64,000 nucleotides of DNA from Galbibacter kalidii (GTDB lineage Bacteria; Bacteroidota; Bacteroidia; Flavobacteriales; Flavobacteriaceae), in the NCBI RefSeq assembly GCF_026241135.1, contig NZ_JAPFGA010000001.1, forward strand, positions 372,001-436,000. The letters run 5' to 3'. A model generated the notes under the pieces. The model did no database searches. It saw only the letters and a program-made list of their open reading frames with translations, and was not told the DNA's origin. Below, in pieces: positions 53,530-63,281 of this stretch (positions are counted from its first letter, which is position 1; every line of letters starts with the position of its first letter). A program made the position numbers and the translations under genes.

Positions 53530-55339
53530 AGGGGTGTTAAAAGGGATTCTATTAGCATGCAGTTTACTTGTTCTCTCATGTGAGAACAAAAAAACTGTTC
53601 CTCATAAAAAAGTAAAAATAGCCTTTTTGGCCGATGTCCATCTACAAGATATTTATGCTAGCTTTTCTGATAATGAATATAAAGGTGTAATAAATCCGGT
53701 TACGGGAAAATATAACACCATACGGACCATGGGGACGCAACTACGCTCCACCAGACTCTTTAACGAAAATTACTTTGCGCTTTTAGCGGCTTTGGACGAT
53801 GCAGTAAGGAGAGAAGTGGATCTAGTAGTATTTCCTGGGGATTTCAGTGATGATGGGCAACCTGTAAATCTCAGAGCGCTTAGAAAGATACTACAGAAAT
53901 ACAGTCAAGATTATGGGACGAAATTCTTTCTCACTACAGGAAATCATGATCCGGTGAAGCCATTTGGAGAACCCGGAGGAAAAAAGGATTTCCTGGGTGA
54001 AGGAGGCATTGAACAATCGGTTTACAGTCAAGCGGGAATGTACACTCCCGAAAAAGGGGATCATCCCCCTGTAATTACCAAAGACATAAGAAAAGCGGGG
54101 TATGTTGAAATATTGAACGAACTCAAACCGTTTGGATTTACCCCCAATAATAGTTATTTATACTGGGAAACTCCTTTTACAGACTATGATTATGATAATT
54201 ATACCATTGAAGCTGCAATAAAAGCATCTGAATTAGAGCAAAGGAAGATGACTTTCCCCGGTACAGATATATGTATTCCCAATCTGAGTTATCTGGTGGA
54301 GCCAGTTGAAGGGGTTTGGTTAATGGCCATAGATGCTAATGTGTACATCCCTGAGAAAAGTGAGTTCGATAAAGATGAAACCGTTTATTTTGGCGGATCG
54401 GGTATCGGGTACAACAATGTGTTGCCCCATAAAAAGTATTTGATTAATTGGGTAAAGCGTGTAAGTGAGGCTGCCAAGGCAAATCATAAAAAACTTATCG
54501 CATTCAGTCATTACCCGATGGTAGATTATAATGATGGCAGTACCCCGCAATTGAAATCGTTGTTCGGAGAAGAAAATATGCAATTGTATAGGGTTCCTGA
54601 TTCTTTAGTGGCAGAAACTTTTTCTAATGCCGGGATCAGTATCCATTTTGCCGGACATATGCATCTTAATGATACAGGGGTTTTTACATCGTCGCAGGGG
54701 AATACTTTATTCAATATTCAGGTGCCTTCGTTGGCAGCCTACTTGCCGGGATATAAATTGTTGACTCTTCATTCAAAGAATGAATATGAAATAGAGACCG
54801 TACAATTGGATTCGGTTCCTTCTTTTAATGAGCTTTTTCCCTTGTACAAACAAGAGTATACATGGTTGGAAAAAAATGAGGATAAAGACATCTGGGATAA
54901 GGAGCTGTTAAAGGCGAAAGATTATAAGGCTTTTACGGAAGGACACTTAAAGGAGTTGGTCCGTTTGCGCTTCCTCCCCCGGGAGTGGCCCGAATCTTTA
55001 TTGGGGGTACTTTTAAAAAGTTCGGGAAAAGAGTTGTTGCTGCTCAATAACCAACGGTCAATATCCTCGGGTACGCATCTTGAATCGTATGAAAGCTGGA
55101 CGGGATTTGAAATGATTTATGATTTTTACAGACTACAATATGGCGATGAACTATCTGTTCCTGAGATAGGAAATGATAGAATAGAGGAATACCTGAAAGT
55201 TTGTAAAAATCTGGAACAGAGCGAAAATAAAAGCCTCAGACTTTGGGCCGAAATTTTTCAGAAAGTTTTACATGGAGAGCCTGCCGGTCATTTCAAAATA
55301 GATATACTACAATCAAAACTTGAAAAAATAAACGATTAA
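53519..55339 (+). CDS. calcineurin-like metallophosphoesterase lipoprotein
   Basis: The protein has 606 residues with a lipoprotein signal (LLACSLLVLSC). The complete set of metallophosphoesterase metal motifs is present: FLADVHLQD (about 35), VVFPGDFSDDG (about 100), TTGNHDP (about 141), SHYPMVD and HFAGHMHLND (about 376). Characterised relatives hydrolyse phosphomonoesters or phosphodiesters, including sphingomyelin- and nucleotide-type substrates. Its start overlaps the GH115 stop by 11 bp, a sign of translational coupling. In this locus it could split inositol-phosphoceramide, a GPI phosphodiester, or inositol phosphate. That role is inference; the fold assignment is firm. The C-terminal 200 residues have no family I can name. 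Confidence 0.88.
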   Translation: MRNRGVLKGILLACSLLVLSCENKKTVPHKKVKIAFLADVHLQDIYASFSDNEYKGVINPVTGKYNTIRTMGTQLRSTRLFNENYFALLAALDDAVRREVDLVVFPGDFSDDGQPVNLRALRKILQKYSQDYGTKFFLTTGNHDPVKPFGEPGGKKDFLGEGGIEQSVYSQAGMYTPEKGDHPPVITKDIRKAGYVEILNELKPFGFTPNNSYLYWETPFTDYDYDNYTIEAAIKASELEQRKMTFPGTDICIPNLSYLVEPVEGVWLMAIDANVYIPEKSEFDKDETVYFGGSGIGYNNVLPHKKYLINWVKRVSEAAKANHKKLIAFSHYPMVDYNDGSTPQLKSLFGEENMQLYRVPDSLVAETFSNAGISIHFAGHMHLNDTGVFTSSQGNTLFNIQVPSLAAYLPGYKLLTLHSKNEYEIETVQLDSVPSFNELFPLYKQEYTWLEKNEDKDIWDKELLKAKDYKAFTEGHLKELVRLRFLPREWPESLLGVLLKSSGKELLLLNNQRSISSGTHLESYESWTGFEMIYDFYRLQYGDELSVPEIGNDRIEEYLKVCKNLEQSENKSLRLWAEIFQKVLHGEPAGHFKIDILQSKLEKIND

Positions 55340-55376
55340 TTTTTGGTCCGAAAACGGTAAGTAACCATCTCGAAGC

Positions 55377-58300
55377 ATGAGTAATCCCAAGTATACATAT
55401 TTAATAGTGATGGTCTTTTTTATGATCAAGCTTGCGAGTGCCCAAAATATAGCATTTGAGCACTACAATGATTATGATGGGCTTTCTCATAATTCTGTCA
55501 GGTATATTGTTCAGGATGAAAACGGATTTTTGTGGTTGGGAACTTTTGCCGGTTTAAACAGGTTCGATGGTTACGAGTTTAATATATATTCCAGCAATGC
55601 AAAGCAACCTCATAAACTGGCAAATGATGAAGTAACCGCATTGGCCCTAGATAACCAAGCCAGTGTTTTATGGATTGGTACACGAAATGGTTTGATACGA
55701 TTTGAACTAAAAACACACACCTTTACTTCCTTTTTACCGGAAAAGGATAATATTTATAGCCTACCCGATCATGAAATTCGCTCTTTGTACTTAGATAATT
55801 TTAATCGCATATGGGTTGGTACCAAAAATGAAGGGGTATATCACATGGATAAAAAATCCGGGAGGTTTACTAAGGTTGACATAACTGGAACTAGTTATGT
55901 AAGATCAATTGTAGGGGATAGCACCGGAGCTATTTGGATAGGATCATATCTGGAAAGTGGAATAACAAAAGTAGATTTAAATAACAATGGAACAATAAAG
56001 AGTACAAAGCAATATACGCTTAATATACCCGATTCTGATGAAAAAAACCCATATGTGAATTTTATTTACGAAGATCATAAGTCGGATATATTTATAGGAA
56101 CCCGTCAGGGACTGTATAAACTGGACAAGGAGAGTGATAAATTTGAAAATTTATACATTAAAAATGAAAGCCGAAGGGAAAAACTAGGCCCCTATTTTTT
56201 ATCAGTAGCAAGATCTCCCGAGGGGCAATATTGGGTTGGAACTTTGGGAGGATTGTTAGTGTGTGATAGTCTGGAAGAGATTGAAAAGGGAAATTATCAG
56301 TGGCATTTTCCGGTACTTTCCAATAATTTGTCGCTCGTCGATAATTTGGTGTATGCCTTGTATTTTGACAAGTCCGGAGTTCTTTGGATAGGAACGGAAG
56401 ATGGCTTGGATAAATACAATCCCTACGACAACCAATTCAGACTCAATAAGGATATTTCCAGATCTCTTGATAATCAGGTGCCCTGGATCCGGGGTTTCTC
56501 CAAAACCATAGATGATAAGGTAGTGGTGGCTACGCGTTACAACGGACTTTTTATTCAGGAGGGAGAAAATTTTTCACCGTTTTTTAATCAACAACGTTAT
56601 GATATTGCCAGTATATATTCAAATGACGGGATTAATTTTTATTGCGGGCTTTGGAATGGCAGACTCCTTATATACAATGACCAAACTAAAAGGTCTCAAG
56701 TTGTAGACATAGGGTTTAATAACAGACCGGTGCTTGCATTTGAAAGCATAGACGACCATACTCTTATCGTAGGCTCTTTTGGCGAAGGAGCAGTTTATTT
56801 TGACAAAAATACTCGTGAAAGCACCCCTCTTGCAGGAAATGTGCTGAAAGGAGTTGAGGTCAATCAAATCGCTGTCGATGTTTTTAAAAATGTCTGGTTT
56901 GCTACGGAGAATGGAGTACTTAGACTGAATACTAAAACCAATGTGTTAAAAACTTATGCATCGAGTAAAAATTCAGGAATCCCAAATGAACATGTAAGCG
57001 GTATTTTAATAGACCAAAAGCAGAATATATGGGCAACAACTCGAAAGGGACTGGCAATTTACAATGAGGAAATTGATGATTTTAATGCGGTTGATGGATT
57101 AGGTGAACTGGAAGGAAGTTGGATAACCGATATTGTAAATGTAGATGATAACCTTTGGTTAAATCTTAATAATAACGGTTTGGCCAGATTTAATCCTGAA
57201 AGGGGGGAATTGGATGTTTACAGGGTGAAAAGTGGTAACAGGCTGGATGTCTTCAGCTCGAGCGGGTTTTTTAAGTTCAATGATTCAAGGATCTATGTAG
57301 CCGGGAAAAAGGGAGTGATTTATTTTTCACCAGATCGGATCAAGACCAATAAATGGACACCTTCCCCTGTAATTACCGAATTTAAGGTGCAAAGTAAAGA
57401 AGTGCTACCCGGAGATATTATAAATGGACAGACTATTCTTAACAAAGACATTAATTACAGCAAAGAAGCTACGTTAACCTATGACGACCGTAATTTTTCG
57501 ATTGAATTCTCTTCCCCGTCCTTTACGGATGCAAAACTCAATAAGTTTGAATACATGCTGGAAGGTTTTGACGACAAGTGGACACAAACTAACAGTAATT
57601 CAAGAACGGTGCAATACACGAATTTGCCATTTGGAGAATATCTCTTTAAGATAAAAGCGGCAAACAGCAGTGGTGTATGGAGTAATGAAGAGGTATATAG
57701 AATTGAGGTATTGCCCCCGTTTTGGTTAACATACAAAATGATTTTTTTAATTCTGTTTGTGACCTCTGTCATTTTCTATTTCGTACGTCGTGAAATAAAA
57801 AACAGGTTAAAGTTAAAAAGGGAACTGCTTGTTGAAAAAGTAGAACGGGAACGCGATGAAAAACTGAATAAAGAAAAGATCCGCTTTTTTACGAATCTTT
57901 CTCATGAATTACGTACCCCACTTACGTTAATTCTCGGATCTGCCAAGCAACTTTTGATAGAGAATCAGGATCAATATAGTGAACAACAAACAAAAAAATT
58001 CGGACTGATCCATCAAAATGCAAACCGATTATTGTTACTCGTAAATCAAATACTTGATTTTAGGAAAGCCGAAAAAGGAAAATTGGAATTAAAAGTGTCT
58101 AAAACTGATATACGCAAGCATACTTTAAAAACTTTTAATTCTTTTAATGAACTAGCAGAAGATAAAGGTGTGCAATTGCATTTTAATTGTGAACACGAAA
58201 AAATAACCGGTTGGTTAGATCGGGATAAATATGACAAAATTCTTTATAATCTATTATCCAATGCGGTAAAATTCACCCCCAAATATGGAAATGTGGATGT

Positions 58301-59408
58301 ATTTCTGGGATGCTCAAATTCACAGAATGATCGACTCATTGTTGAAGTGGGGGACGACGGGATTGGTATCCCGGAACATAGTCAGAAAAAAATATTTTCC
58401 AGGTTTTATCAAGCATCAAATAGTAAAGAAAACAATACCGGATCTGGCATAGGGTTAGCTATGGTCAAGTCGCTTGTAAAGCTACACAAAGGTAATATTG
58501 TTGTAAACAGCGAACCGAAAAAAGGTAGTGTTTTCACTATAGAAATTCCCATAGATCGGGCTATGTTCGATAAAAAAGAAATTGTTGAGGTTTCAGGAGA
58601 CTTTTATGAAACGGAAGACAGCTATAAGCCAAAACCTTCAAAAGCCCGGGGTTCCATAACGATAAAAGATAAGATTCTGTTGGTTGAAGACAACACCGAC
58701 CTCAGGAATTACCTGGTTAACTTCTTGTCTGATTATTATAAAGTGTACCAAGCAGAAAATGGAGAGAAAGGACTACAATTATGTAAACAGATTAAGCCGG
58801 TGCTGTGTGTTACCGATGTTATGATGCCCGAAATGAATGGTTATAAATTCTGCGAAACCCTGAAAAAAAGTGAAGCTATAAGCCATATACCGGTTATTTT
58901 GCTTACTGCCCTATCGGAGAGTGATGATAAAATGAAAGGATATGATGCCGGGGCGGATGCCTATTTGTCAAAACCATTAGACCCATACCTATTAAAGACC
59001 CGCATCGAGAATATTATAAAAACGCGATCGGAATTAAAAGCTAAATTTTCCCATGAAATAGAAGGGGAAGTTTATGATCTGGCCCATTCTCCGGTAGATG
59101 CAGAATTAATCAGAAAACTTTCTGGGTTTATCGAGAAAAATATGAATAACCCTGAGCTTTCAACGGCTTTGATTTGTAAGGAAACAGGAATGAGTTCTTC
59201 AAAACTGTATAGAAAACTCAAAGAACTGACCGATTTGGCTCCAAATGAATATATCCGGACGATACGTTTAAAAAAATCGGCCCAACTGTTGAAAACGAGA
59301 AAATACAATGTTTCGGAAGTGACCTTTATGGTAGGATTTAATGATCCTTTATACTTTAGTAGGTGCTTTAAGAAACAATTCGGGTTTCCTCCGAGTAATT
59401 TATTGTGA
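55377..59408 (+). CDS. hybrid two-component system sensor/regulator (HTCS)
   Basis: The protein has 1343 residues and combines sensor, kinase, receiver and DNA-binding output. Signal peptide 1-22; periplasmic Reg_prop propeller repeats about 25-690 (GLSHNSVRYIVQDENGFLWLGT and many WIGT/WVGT units); Y_Y_Y domain about 700-780; one membrane helix about 783-805. HisKA has His843 (NLSHELRTPL), followed by HATPase (VGDDGIGIP, GSGIGLAMVKSL). The receiver has Asp1147 (VTDVMMPEMNG), and a C-terminal AraC HTH ends the protein. HTCS proteins bind an imported oligosaccharide in the periplasm and activate their PUL. It lies inside the second locus and most likely controls the SusC/SusD and enzyme genes here. 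Confidence 0.95.
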   Translation: MSNPKYTYLIVMVFFMIKLASAQNIAFEHYNDYDGLSHNSVRYIVQDENGFLWLGTFAGLNRFDGYEFNIYSSNAKQPHKLANDEVTALALDNQASVLWIGTRNGLIRFELKTHTFTSFLPEKDNIYSLPDHEIRSLYLDNFNRIWVGTKNEGVYHMDKKSGRFTKVDITGTSYVRSIVGDSTGAIWIGSYLESGITKVDLNNNGTIKSTKQYTLNIPDSDEKNPYVNFIYEDHKSDIFIGTRQGLYKLDKESDKFENLYIKNESRREKLGPYFLSVARSPEGQYWVGTLGGLLVCDSLEEIEKGNYQWHFPVLSNNLSLVDNLVYALYFDKSGVLWIGTEDGLDKYNPYDNQFRLNKDISRSLDNQVPWIRGFSKTIDDKVVVATRYNGLFIQEGENFSPFFNQQRYDIASIYSNDGINFYCGLWNGRLLIYNDQTKRSQVVDIGFNNRPVLAFESIDDHTLIVGSFGEGAVYFDKNTRESTPLAGNVLKGVEVNQIAVDVFKNVWFATENGVLRLNTKTNVLKTYASSKNSGIPNEHVSGILIDQKQNIWATTRKGLAIYNEEIDDFNAVDGLGELEGSWITDIVNVDDNLWLNLNNNGLARFNPERGELDVYRVKSGNRLDVFSSSGFFKFNDSRIYVAGKKGVIYFSPDRIKTNKWTPSPVITEFKVQSKEVLPGDIINGQTILNKDINYSKEATLTYDDRNFSIEFSSPSFTDAKLNKFEYMLEGFDDKWTQTNSNSRTVQYTNLPFGEYLFKIKAANSSGVWSNEEVYRIEVLPPFWLTYKMIFLILFVTSVIFYFVRREIKNRLKLKRELLVEKVERERDEKLNKEKIRFFTNLSHELRTPLTLILGSAKQLLIENQDQYSEQQTKKFGLIHQNANRLLLLVNQILDFRKAEKGKLELKVSKTDIRKHTLKTFNSFNELAEDKGVQLHFNCEHEKITGWLDRDKYDKILYNLLSNAVKFTPKYGNVDVFLGCSNSQNDRLIVEVGDDGIGIPEHSQKKIFSRFYQASNSKENNTGSGIGLAMVKSLVKLHKGNIVVNSEPKKGSVFTIEIPIDRAMFDKKEIVEVSGDFYETEDSYKPKPSKARGSITIKDKILLVEDNTDLRNYLVNFLSDYYKVYQAENGEKGLQLCKQIKPVLCVTDVMMPEMNGYKFCETLKKSEAISHIPVILLTALSESDDKMKGYDAGADAYLSKPLDPYLLKTRIENIIKTRSELKAKFSHEIEGEVYDLAHSPVDAELIRKLSGFIEKNMNNPELSTALICKETGMSSSKLYRKLKELTDLAPNEYIRTIRLKKSAQLLKTRKYNVSEVTFMVGFNDPLYFSRCFKKQFGFPPSNLL

Positions 59409-59600
59409 TAATTGTTTGAAAATTATTACTTTAATGGATGCGTAAAGTTTGTCCATGTATTTGAAAAAAGAGTCCATTGACTTTCTGCTTTCTAACACTA
59501 TTTTGGTTCATTGTTAACCCATTTCTGAAAGGAGACCAAAGCATGCAAGGAAAATTGAAGCAAAATTAATTTGATTGCGTATAATCAACTGTATGAAATT

Positions 59601-60476
59601 ATGAAAACACCAAAAGCAAATCAAAAAGGCCCCCTGAACAATATTGATGATTGGGAAGATGATCTTTTAATGCGGTATCCGGAATCAGGAGATAAGGCTA
59701 AAACAAAAGAGGAGTTCAGGAATTATGTCGATTCGGAACGAGTGGATACCGTTAAAGAATTTTACCGCTTAAATCATAAATACCAAACCTACAATTTTGT
59801 AGTTTCAAAAGAACAGGAATTTTTGAGACTAAATAAGCGGGAAATGTCCTTATGGGAGGCTGTAGATTTTCTTAATACCCTGATAGATGATAGCGATCCG
59901 GATATTGAACTGGACCAATTGCAGCACTTACTTCAAACTTCTGAAGCCATACGGGCAGACGGACACCCGGATTGGTTTGTGCTAACTGGTTTTTTACATG
60001 ATATTGGAAAGGTGTTATGCCTTTTCGGAGAACCACAATGGGCTGTGGTTGGAGATACTTTTCCGGTGGGTTGTGCATTTTCCGATAAGGTCGTGTACTC
60101 CGAATTCTTCAATGAAAACCCGGATACGCTGAACGATAAGTATAACAGTAAATATGGAGTATATTCAAAAAATTGCGGCCTGGATAATGTTAAAATGAGC
60201 TGGGGACACGATGAGTATCTCTACCAGATCATGAAGGATTATTTGCCCGAACCAGCGCTTTATATCATAAGATACCATTCCTTTTATGCCCAACACAAGG
60301 AAAATGCCTATGAGCATTTGATGAATAAAAAAGACGTGGAAATGTTTGAATGGGTAAAAAAATTCAATCCGTATGATTTGTATTCAAAAGCACCTGTTCC
60401 TCCTAATGTAGAGGAATTAAGACCTTATTATGAAGGTTTGGTGTCCAAATATTTACCGAATACAATTCGTTTTTAA
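59601..60476 (+). CDS. myo-inositol oxygenase (MIOX)
   Basis: The track starts upstream at 59571, but the ATG at 59601 gives MKTPKANQKG and 291 residues, close to the roughly 285 of animal MIOX. The HD-domain di-iron site is fully recognisable: HPDWFVLTGFLHDIGKV, SWGHDEYLYQIM, IIRYHSFYAQH and FNPYDLYSKA, supplying the expected His and Asp ligands. VGDTFPVGCAF matches the substrate loop. The enzyme uses O2 to ring-open myo-inositol to D-glucuronate in the cytoplasm. MIOX is well known from eukaryotes and less common in bacteria. Here it lies 35 bp before an SSS symporter, which probably imports inositol. The glucuronate would merge with that released by GH115. Confidence 0.94.
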   Translation: MKTPKANQKGPLNNIDDWEDDLLMRYPESGDKAKTKEEFRNYVDSERVDTVKEFYRLNHKYQTYNFVVSKEQEFLRLNKREMSLWEAVDFLNTLIDDSDPDIELDQLQHLLQTSEAIRADGHPDWFVLTGFLHDIGKVLCLFGEPQWAVVGDTFPVGCAFSDKVVYSEFFNENPDTLNDKYNSKYGVYSKNCGLDNVKMSWGHDEYLYQIMKDYLPEPALYIIRYHSFYAQHKENAYEHLMNKKDVEMFEWVKKFNPYDLYSKAPVPPNVEELRPYYEGLVSKYLPNTIRF

Positions 60477-60511
60477 AATTTTTCATTTCTACTTAAATAC
60501 ATTCTTATTAT

Positions 60512-62080
60512 ATGCTTTCTAGCTATTTTGGGTTTATAGGGTTTACCCTATTGGTAATTGTGTATACCGCTTATAAACTCCGAAAGGACGATTTTTCCTC
60601 AACCAAAGGCTATTTTTTGGCCGGTAAAAGTTTAACGGCCCCTGTTATAGCAGGCTCCATGATATTGACAAATATTTCCACGGAACATCTTATCGGGATG
60701 AACGGTACTGCATACAAAAACGGTATCCTGGTGATTGCATGGGAGGTTACCTCTGCCGTGGCTCTGGTAATTGCGGCCATTTATTTTATCCCGCGTTTTA
60801 TTAACATGGGATTGATCACCATCCCCGAATTTTTGGAAAAGAGATTTGATAGTTTTACAAGGTCGGTTGTGGCTTTTTTACTGATGTTGTCCTTTGTAGT
60901 CACCTTGTTGCCAATTGTTCTTTACTCGGGAGCTATTAATATTGAAAGTGTCTTCGATATTTCGGAGGTGTTAGGGGTGAGTAAAAGTGAAGGTTTGCTC
61001 TACACTGTTCTTACTATCGGTGTTATCGGATCTCTTTATGCTATTTTCGGTGGACTGAAGGCTGTGGCCTATTCTGATACTCTTAATAGTGTCGGCCTCT
61101 TATTGGGAGGCTTATTGATCCCGGGGATTGCCTTATACCAGATTGGCAAGGGAAACCTTTTCAGTGGAATCCAACAGGTGTATGAAGTTGCCCCAGAAAA
61201 ATTTGATATTGTGGGGAGTTCTGACTCCATACTGCCGTTCTCAACTCTTTTTACGGGACTCATGATTAATCAGTTGTATTTCTGGGGAATGAACCAGGCC
61301 ATTATACAGCGGGCATTTGGAGCCAAAAACCTGGTAGAAGCCCAAAAAGGACTGATCTATACGGGAGTGCTAAAACTTTTTGTTCCTTTGATTATTGTGC
61401 TGCCGGGTCTGATCGCTTTTTATTATTTTGGAGAGGAATACTACAATACACCCGATCTGATCTATCCGCTCCTGGTTAAAAAGCTGTTACCGGCATATCT
61501 TTACGGATTTTTTGCAGCAGTTATTCTGGGGGCTGTTCTAAGTACCTTTAACAGTGTCCTGAATTCTGCCAGTACCATTTTTTGCTTGGATATCTATAAA
61601 AAAATCATCAATAAAGATGTTTCCGAGACCAAACTTGTTAAATACGGTAAACTGAGTGCGGTTGTCCTGGCAGTAGTGGCCATTTCGGTAGCTCCTATGG
61701 TGGCTTATGCCCCTGATGGGCTGTATTTTCTTTTACAGGAATTGAACGGGATTTTCTTTATCCCTATTTCATCGATCATCATTGCGGGGATTTTCGTAAA
61801 GCAGATCAATGCTACTGGGGCAAAGGCTGGTCTGTTTTGTGGATTGATATTCTATATACTAACGACCTTTATTCTAAAGCTGGACATTCACTTTGTTCAT
61901 CTGTGGGGTATAGAGTTTGTCCTTAATTTTATAATTATGTTGGCGGTATCAAGATTTAGACCTACAGCAGATTATATTTTTAAACAGGCGGATGTTAAAT
62001 TAAAACCGTGGCCGTACCTGAATATTGCGGGAACTATATTGGTGGGCTTGACTATCCTGATCTACGTGTTGCTGTCCTGA
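60512..62080 (+). CDS. SSS-family sodium/solute symporter, candidate inositol importer
   Basis: The protein has 522 residues with about 14 hydrophobic segments. Family hallmarks include GYFLAGKSLTAPVIAGSMILTNIS near the N-terminus and the YAIFGGLKAVAYSDTLN motif typical of SLC5-like carriers. NQAIIQRAFGAKNLVEAQKG and AVLSTFNSVLNSASTIF follow later. These proteins use the Na+ gradient to bring sugars, inositol, uronates or vitamins into the cytoplasm. Its place between inositol oxygenase (35 bp upstream) and a GH43 (30 bp downstream) suggests transport of inositol, glucuronate or a neutral sugar. The exact solute cannot be read from sequence. Confidence 0.9.
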   Translation: MLSSYFGFIGFTLLVIVYTAYKLRKDDFSSTKGYFLAGKSLTAPVIAGSMILTNISTEHLIGMNGTAYKNGILVIAWEVTSAVALVIAAIYFIPRFINMGLITIPEFLEKRFDSFTRSVVAFLLMLSFVVTLLPIVLYSGAINIESVFDISEVLGVSKSEGLLYTVLTIGVIGSLYAIFGGLKAVAYSDTLNSVGLLLGGLLIPGIALYQIGKGNLFSGIQQVYEVAPEKFDIVGSSDSILPFSTLFTGLMINQLYFWGMNQAIIQRAFGAKNLVEAQKGLIYTGVLKLFVPLIIVLPGLIAFYYFGEEYYNTPDLIYPLLVKKLLPAYLYGFFAAVILGAVLSTFNSVLNSASTIFCLDIYKKIINKDVSETKLVKYGKLSAVVLAVVAISVAPMVAYAPDGLYFLLQELNGIFFIPISSIIIAGIFVKQINATGAKAGLFCGLIFYILTTFILKLDIHFVHLWGIEFVLNFIIMLAVSRFRPTADYIFKQADVKLKPWPYLNIAGTILVGLTILIYVLLS

Positions 62081-62110
62081 CCACCTTTTTAAACATTTAA
62101 AACAAAACAT

Positions 62111-63151
62111 ATGAAAAAGCAAATAACTTCCATTTTTAAATTATTTATAGGGATATTCGTACTACTACTGTGTTTTCTATCCTGTAAGGACAATAAAAAG
62201 AAAGAAGATGTTCAAGAACAAGCAGCGGAGAGACAGGAACAACAAGAAATTATAACTAGCCCTATTCATGAAGGTTATTATGCCGATCCTTCCGTAGTTA
62301 AAGAAGGAGACACCTATTACATTTATGCTACGATAGATCCTTGGGGAGGGGAAAAACTAGCTGTGCTGGAAACCTCTGATTTTAAGAATTTCAAGACGCA
62401 TAAACTCAATTGGCCCACAAAAGAAGCTTGTACCAGTCCCACTTCCAAAGAAGCTATGGTTTGGGCTCCCGACGTGATCAAGGCTAAAAATGGTAAATAT
62501 TACATGTATATTTCTGTGGGGAGTGAAATATGGGTTGGTGAAAGCGAAAAACCACTTGGTCCGTGGAAGAATGCTAAAGAAGACAAAAGCCCACTCATTA
62601 AAAGTACCTTATACCCCAATTATCATATGATCGACGCACAATGTTTTATTGATGATGACGGACAGGCCTATCTTTATTGGGGCTCGGGCTGGGACTGGGT
62701 AAATGGACGCTGTTTTGCCGTAAAATTAAAAGAGGATATGGTTGGTTTCGACGGGGAGATTAAAAATGTAACCCCACCAAACTATTTTGAAGCTCCTTTT
62801 ATGGTCAAAAAAGATGAAAAATATTATATGATGTATTCCGATGGAAAAGCCATCGATTCCACCTACAAAATAAGATATTCCATTGGCGACAACCCATTCG
62901 GACCTTTTAAGGAGGAAGTCAATAGTCCAATTGCTGTGACTGATGCCGAAAAAGGAATTTATGGCCCGGGCCATCATTCTGTTTTTAAGGAAAAAGGGCA
63001 ACACTATATTTTGTACCACCAAATTTTTCCGCAAGACAAAGATTATGTGTTGAGACAGCTTCGTCTGGACAGTCTGAATTTTAGTGGAAATGGGGAGATT
63101 GAGAAAATTAATTTTAAGGGTATAAGACCAATAAATAAAAGAAATCCCTGA
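62111..63151 (+). CDS. GH43-family glycosidase lipoprotein
   Basis: The protein has 346 residues. A lipobox (VLLLCFLSC) is followed by a charged KDNKKKEDVQEQ linker. A single five-bladed propeller domain spans the rest. The catalytic base is Asp59 (YYADPSVV); the MIDAQCFIDDDG Asp is the probable pKa-tuning residue; the acid is Glu227 (FEAPFMV). Residues such as WAPDVIKAKNGKYYMY and GPGHHSVF are typical of the family. GH43 enzymes act on arabinofuranosides, xylosides or beta-1,3-galactan. The subfamily cannot be assigned by eye. In this locus it could trim arabinose or galactose decorations from the headgroup or arabinogalactan. It is the last gene of the second PUL. Confidence 0.88.
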   Translation: MKKQITSIFKLFIGIFVLLLCFLSCKDNKKKEDVQEQAAERQEQQEIITSPIHEGYYADPSVVKEGDTYYIYATIDPWGGEKLAVLETSDFKNFKTHKLNWPTKEACTSPTSKEAMVWAPDVIKAKNGKYYMYISVGSEIWVGESEKPLGPWKNAKEDKSPLIKSTLYPNYHMIDAQCFIDDDGQAYLYWGSGWDWVNGRCFAVKLKEDMVGFDGEIKNVTPPNYFEAPFMVKKDEKYYMMYSDGKAIDSTYKIRYSIGDNPFGPFKEEVNSPIAVTDAEKGIYGPGHHSVFKEKGQHYILYHQIFPQDKDYVLRQLRLDSLNFSGNGEIEKINFKGIRPINKRNP

Positions 63152-63281
63152 AACATTTATACGGTACGGAACGCCTTGGTGTCTGTATACCCTACACCAT
63201 TAGATGTGTTAAACATCAGCAAGTTTCGGGTTTTATGATTGCACTACAGTCGCGACATTTGCAATATAAAATTCAGAAATC

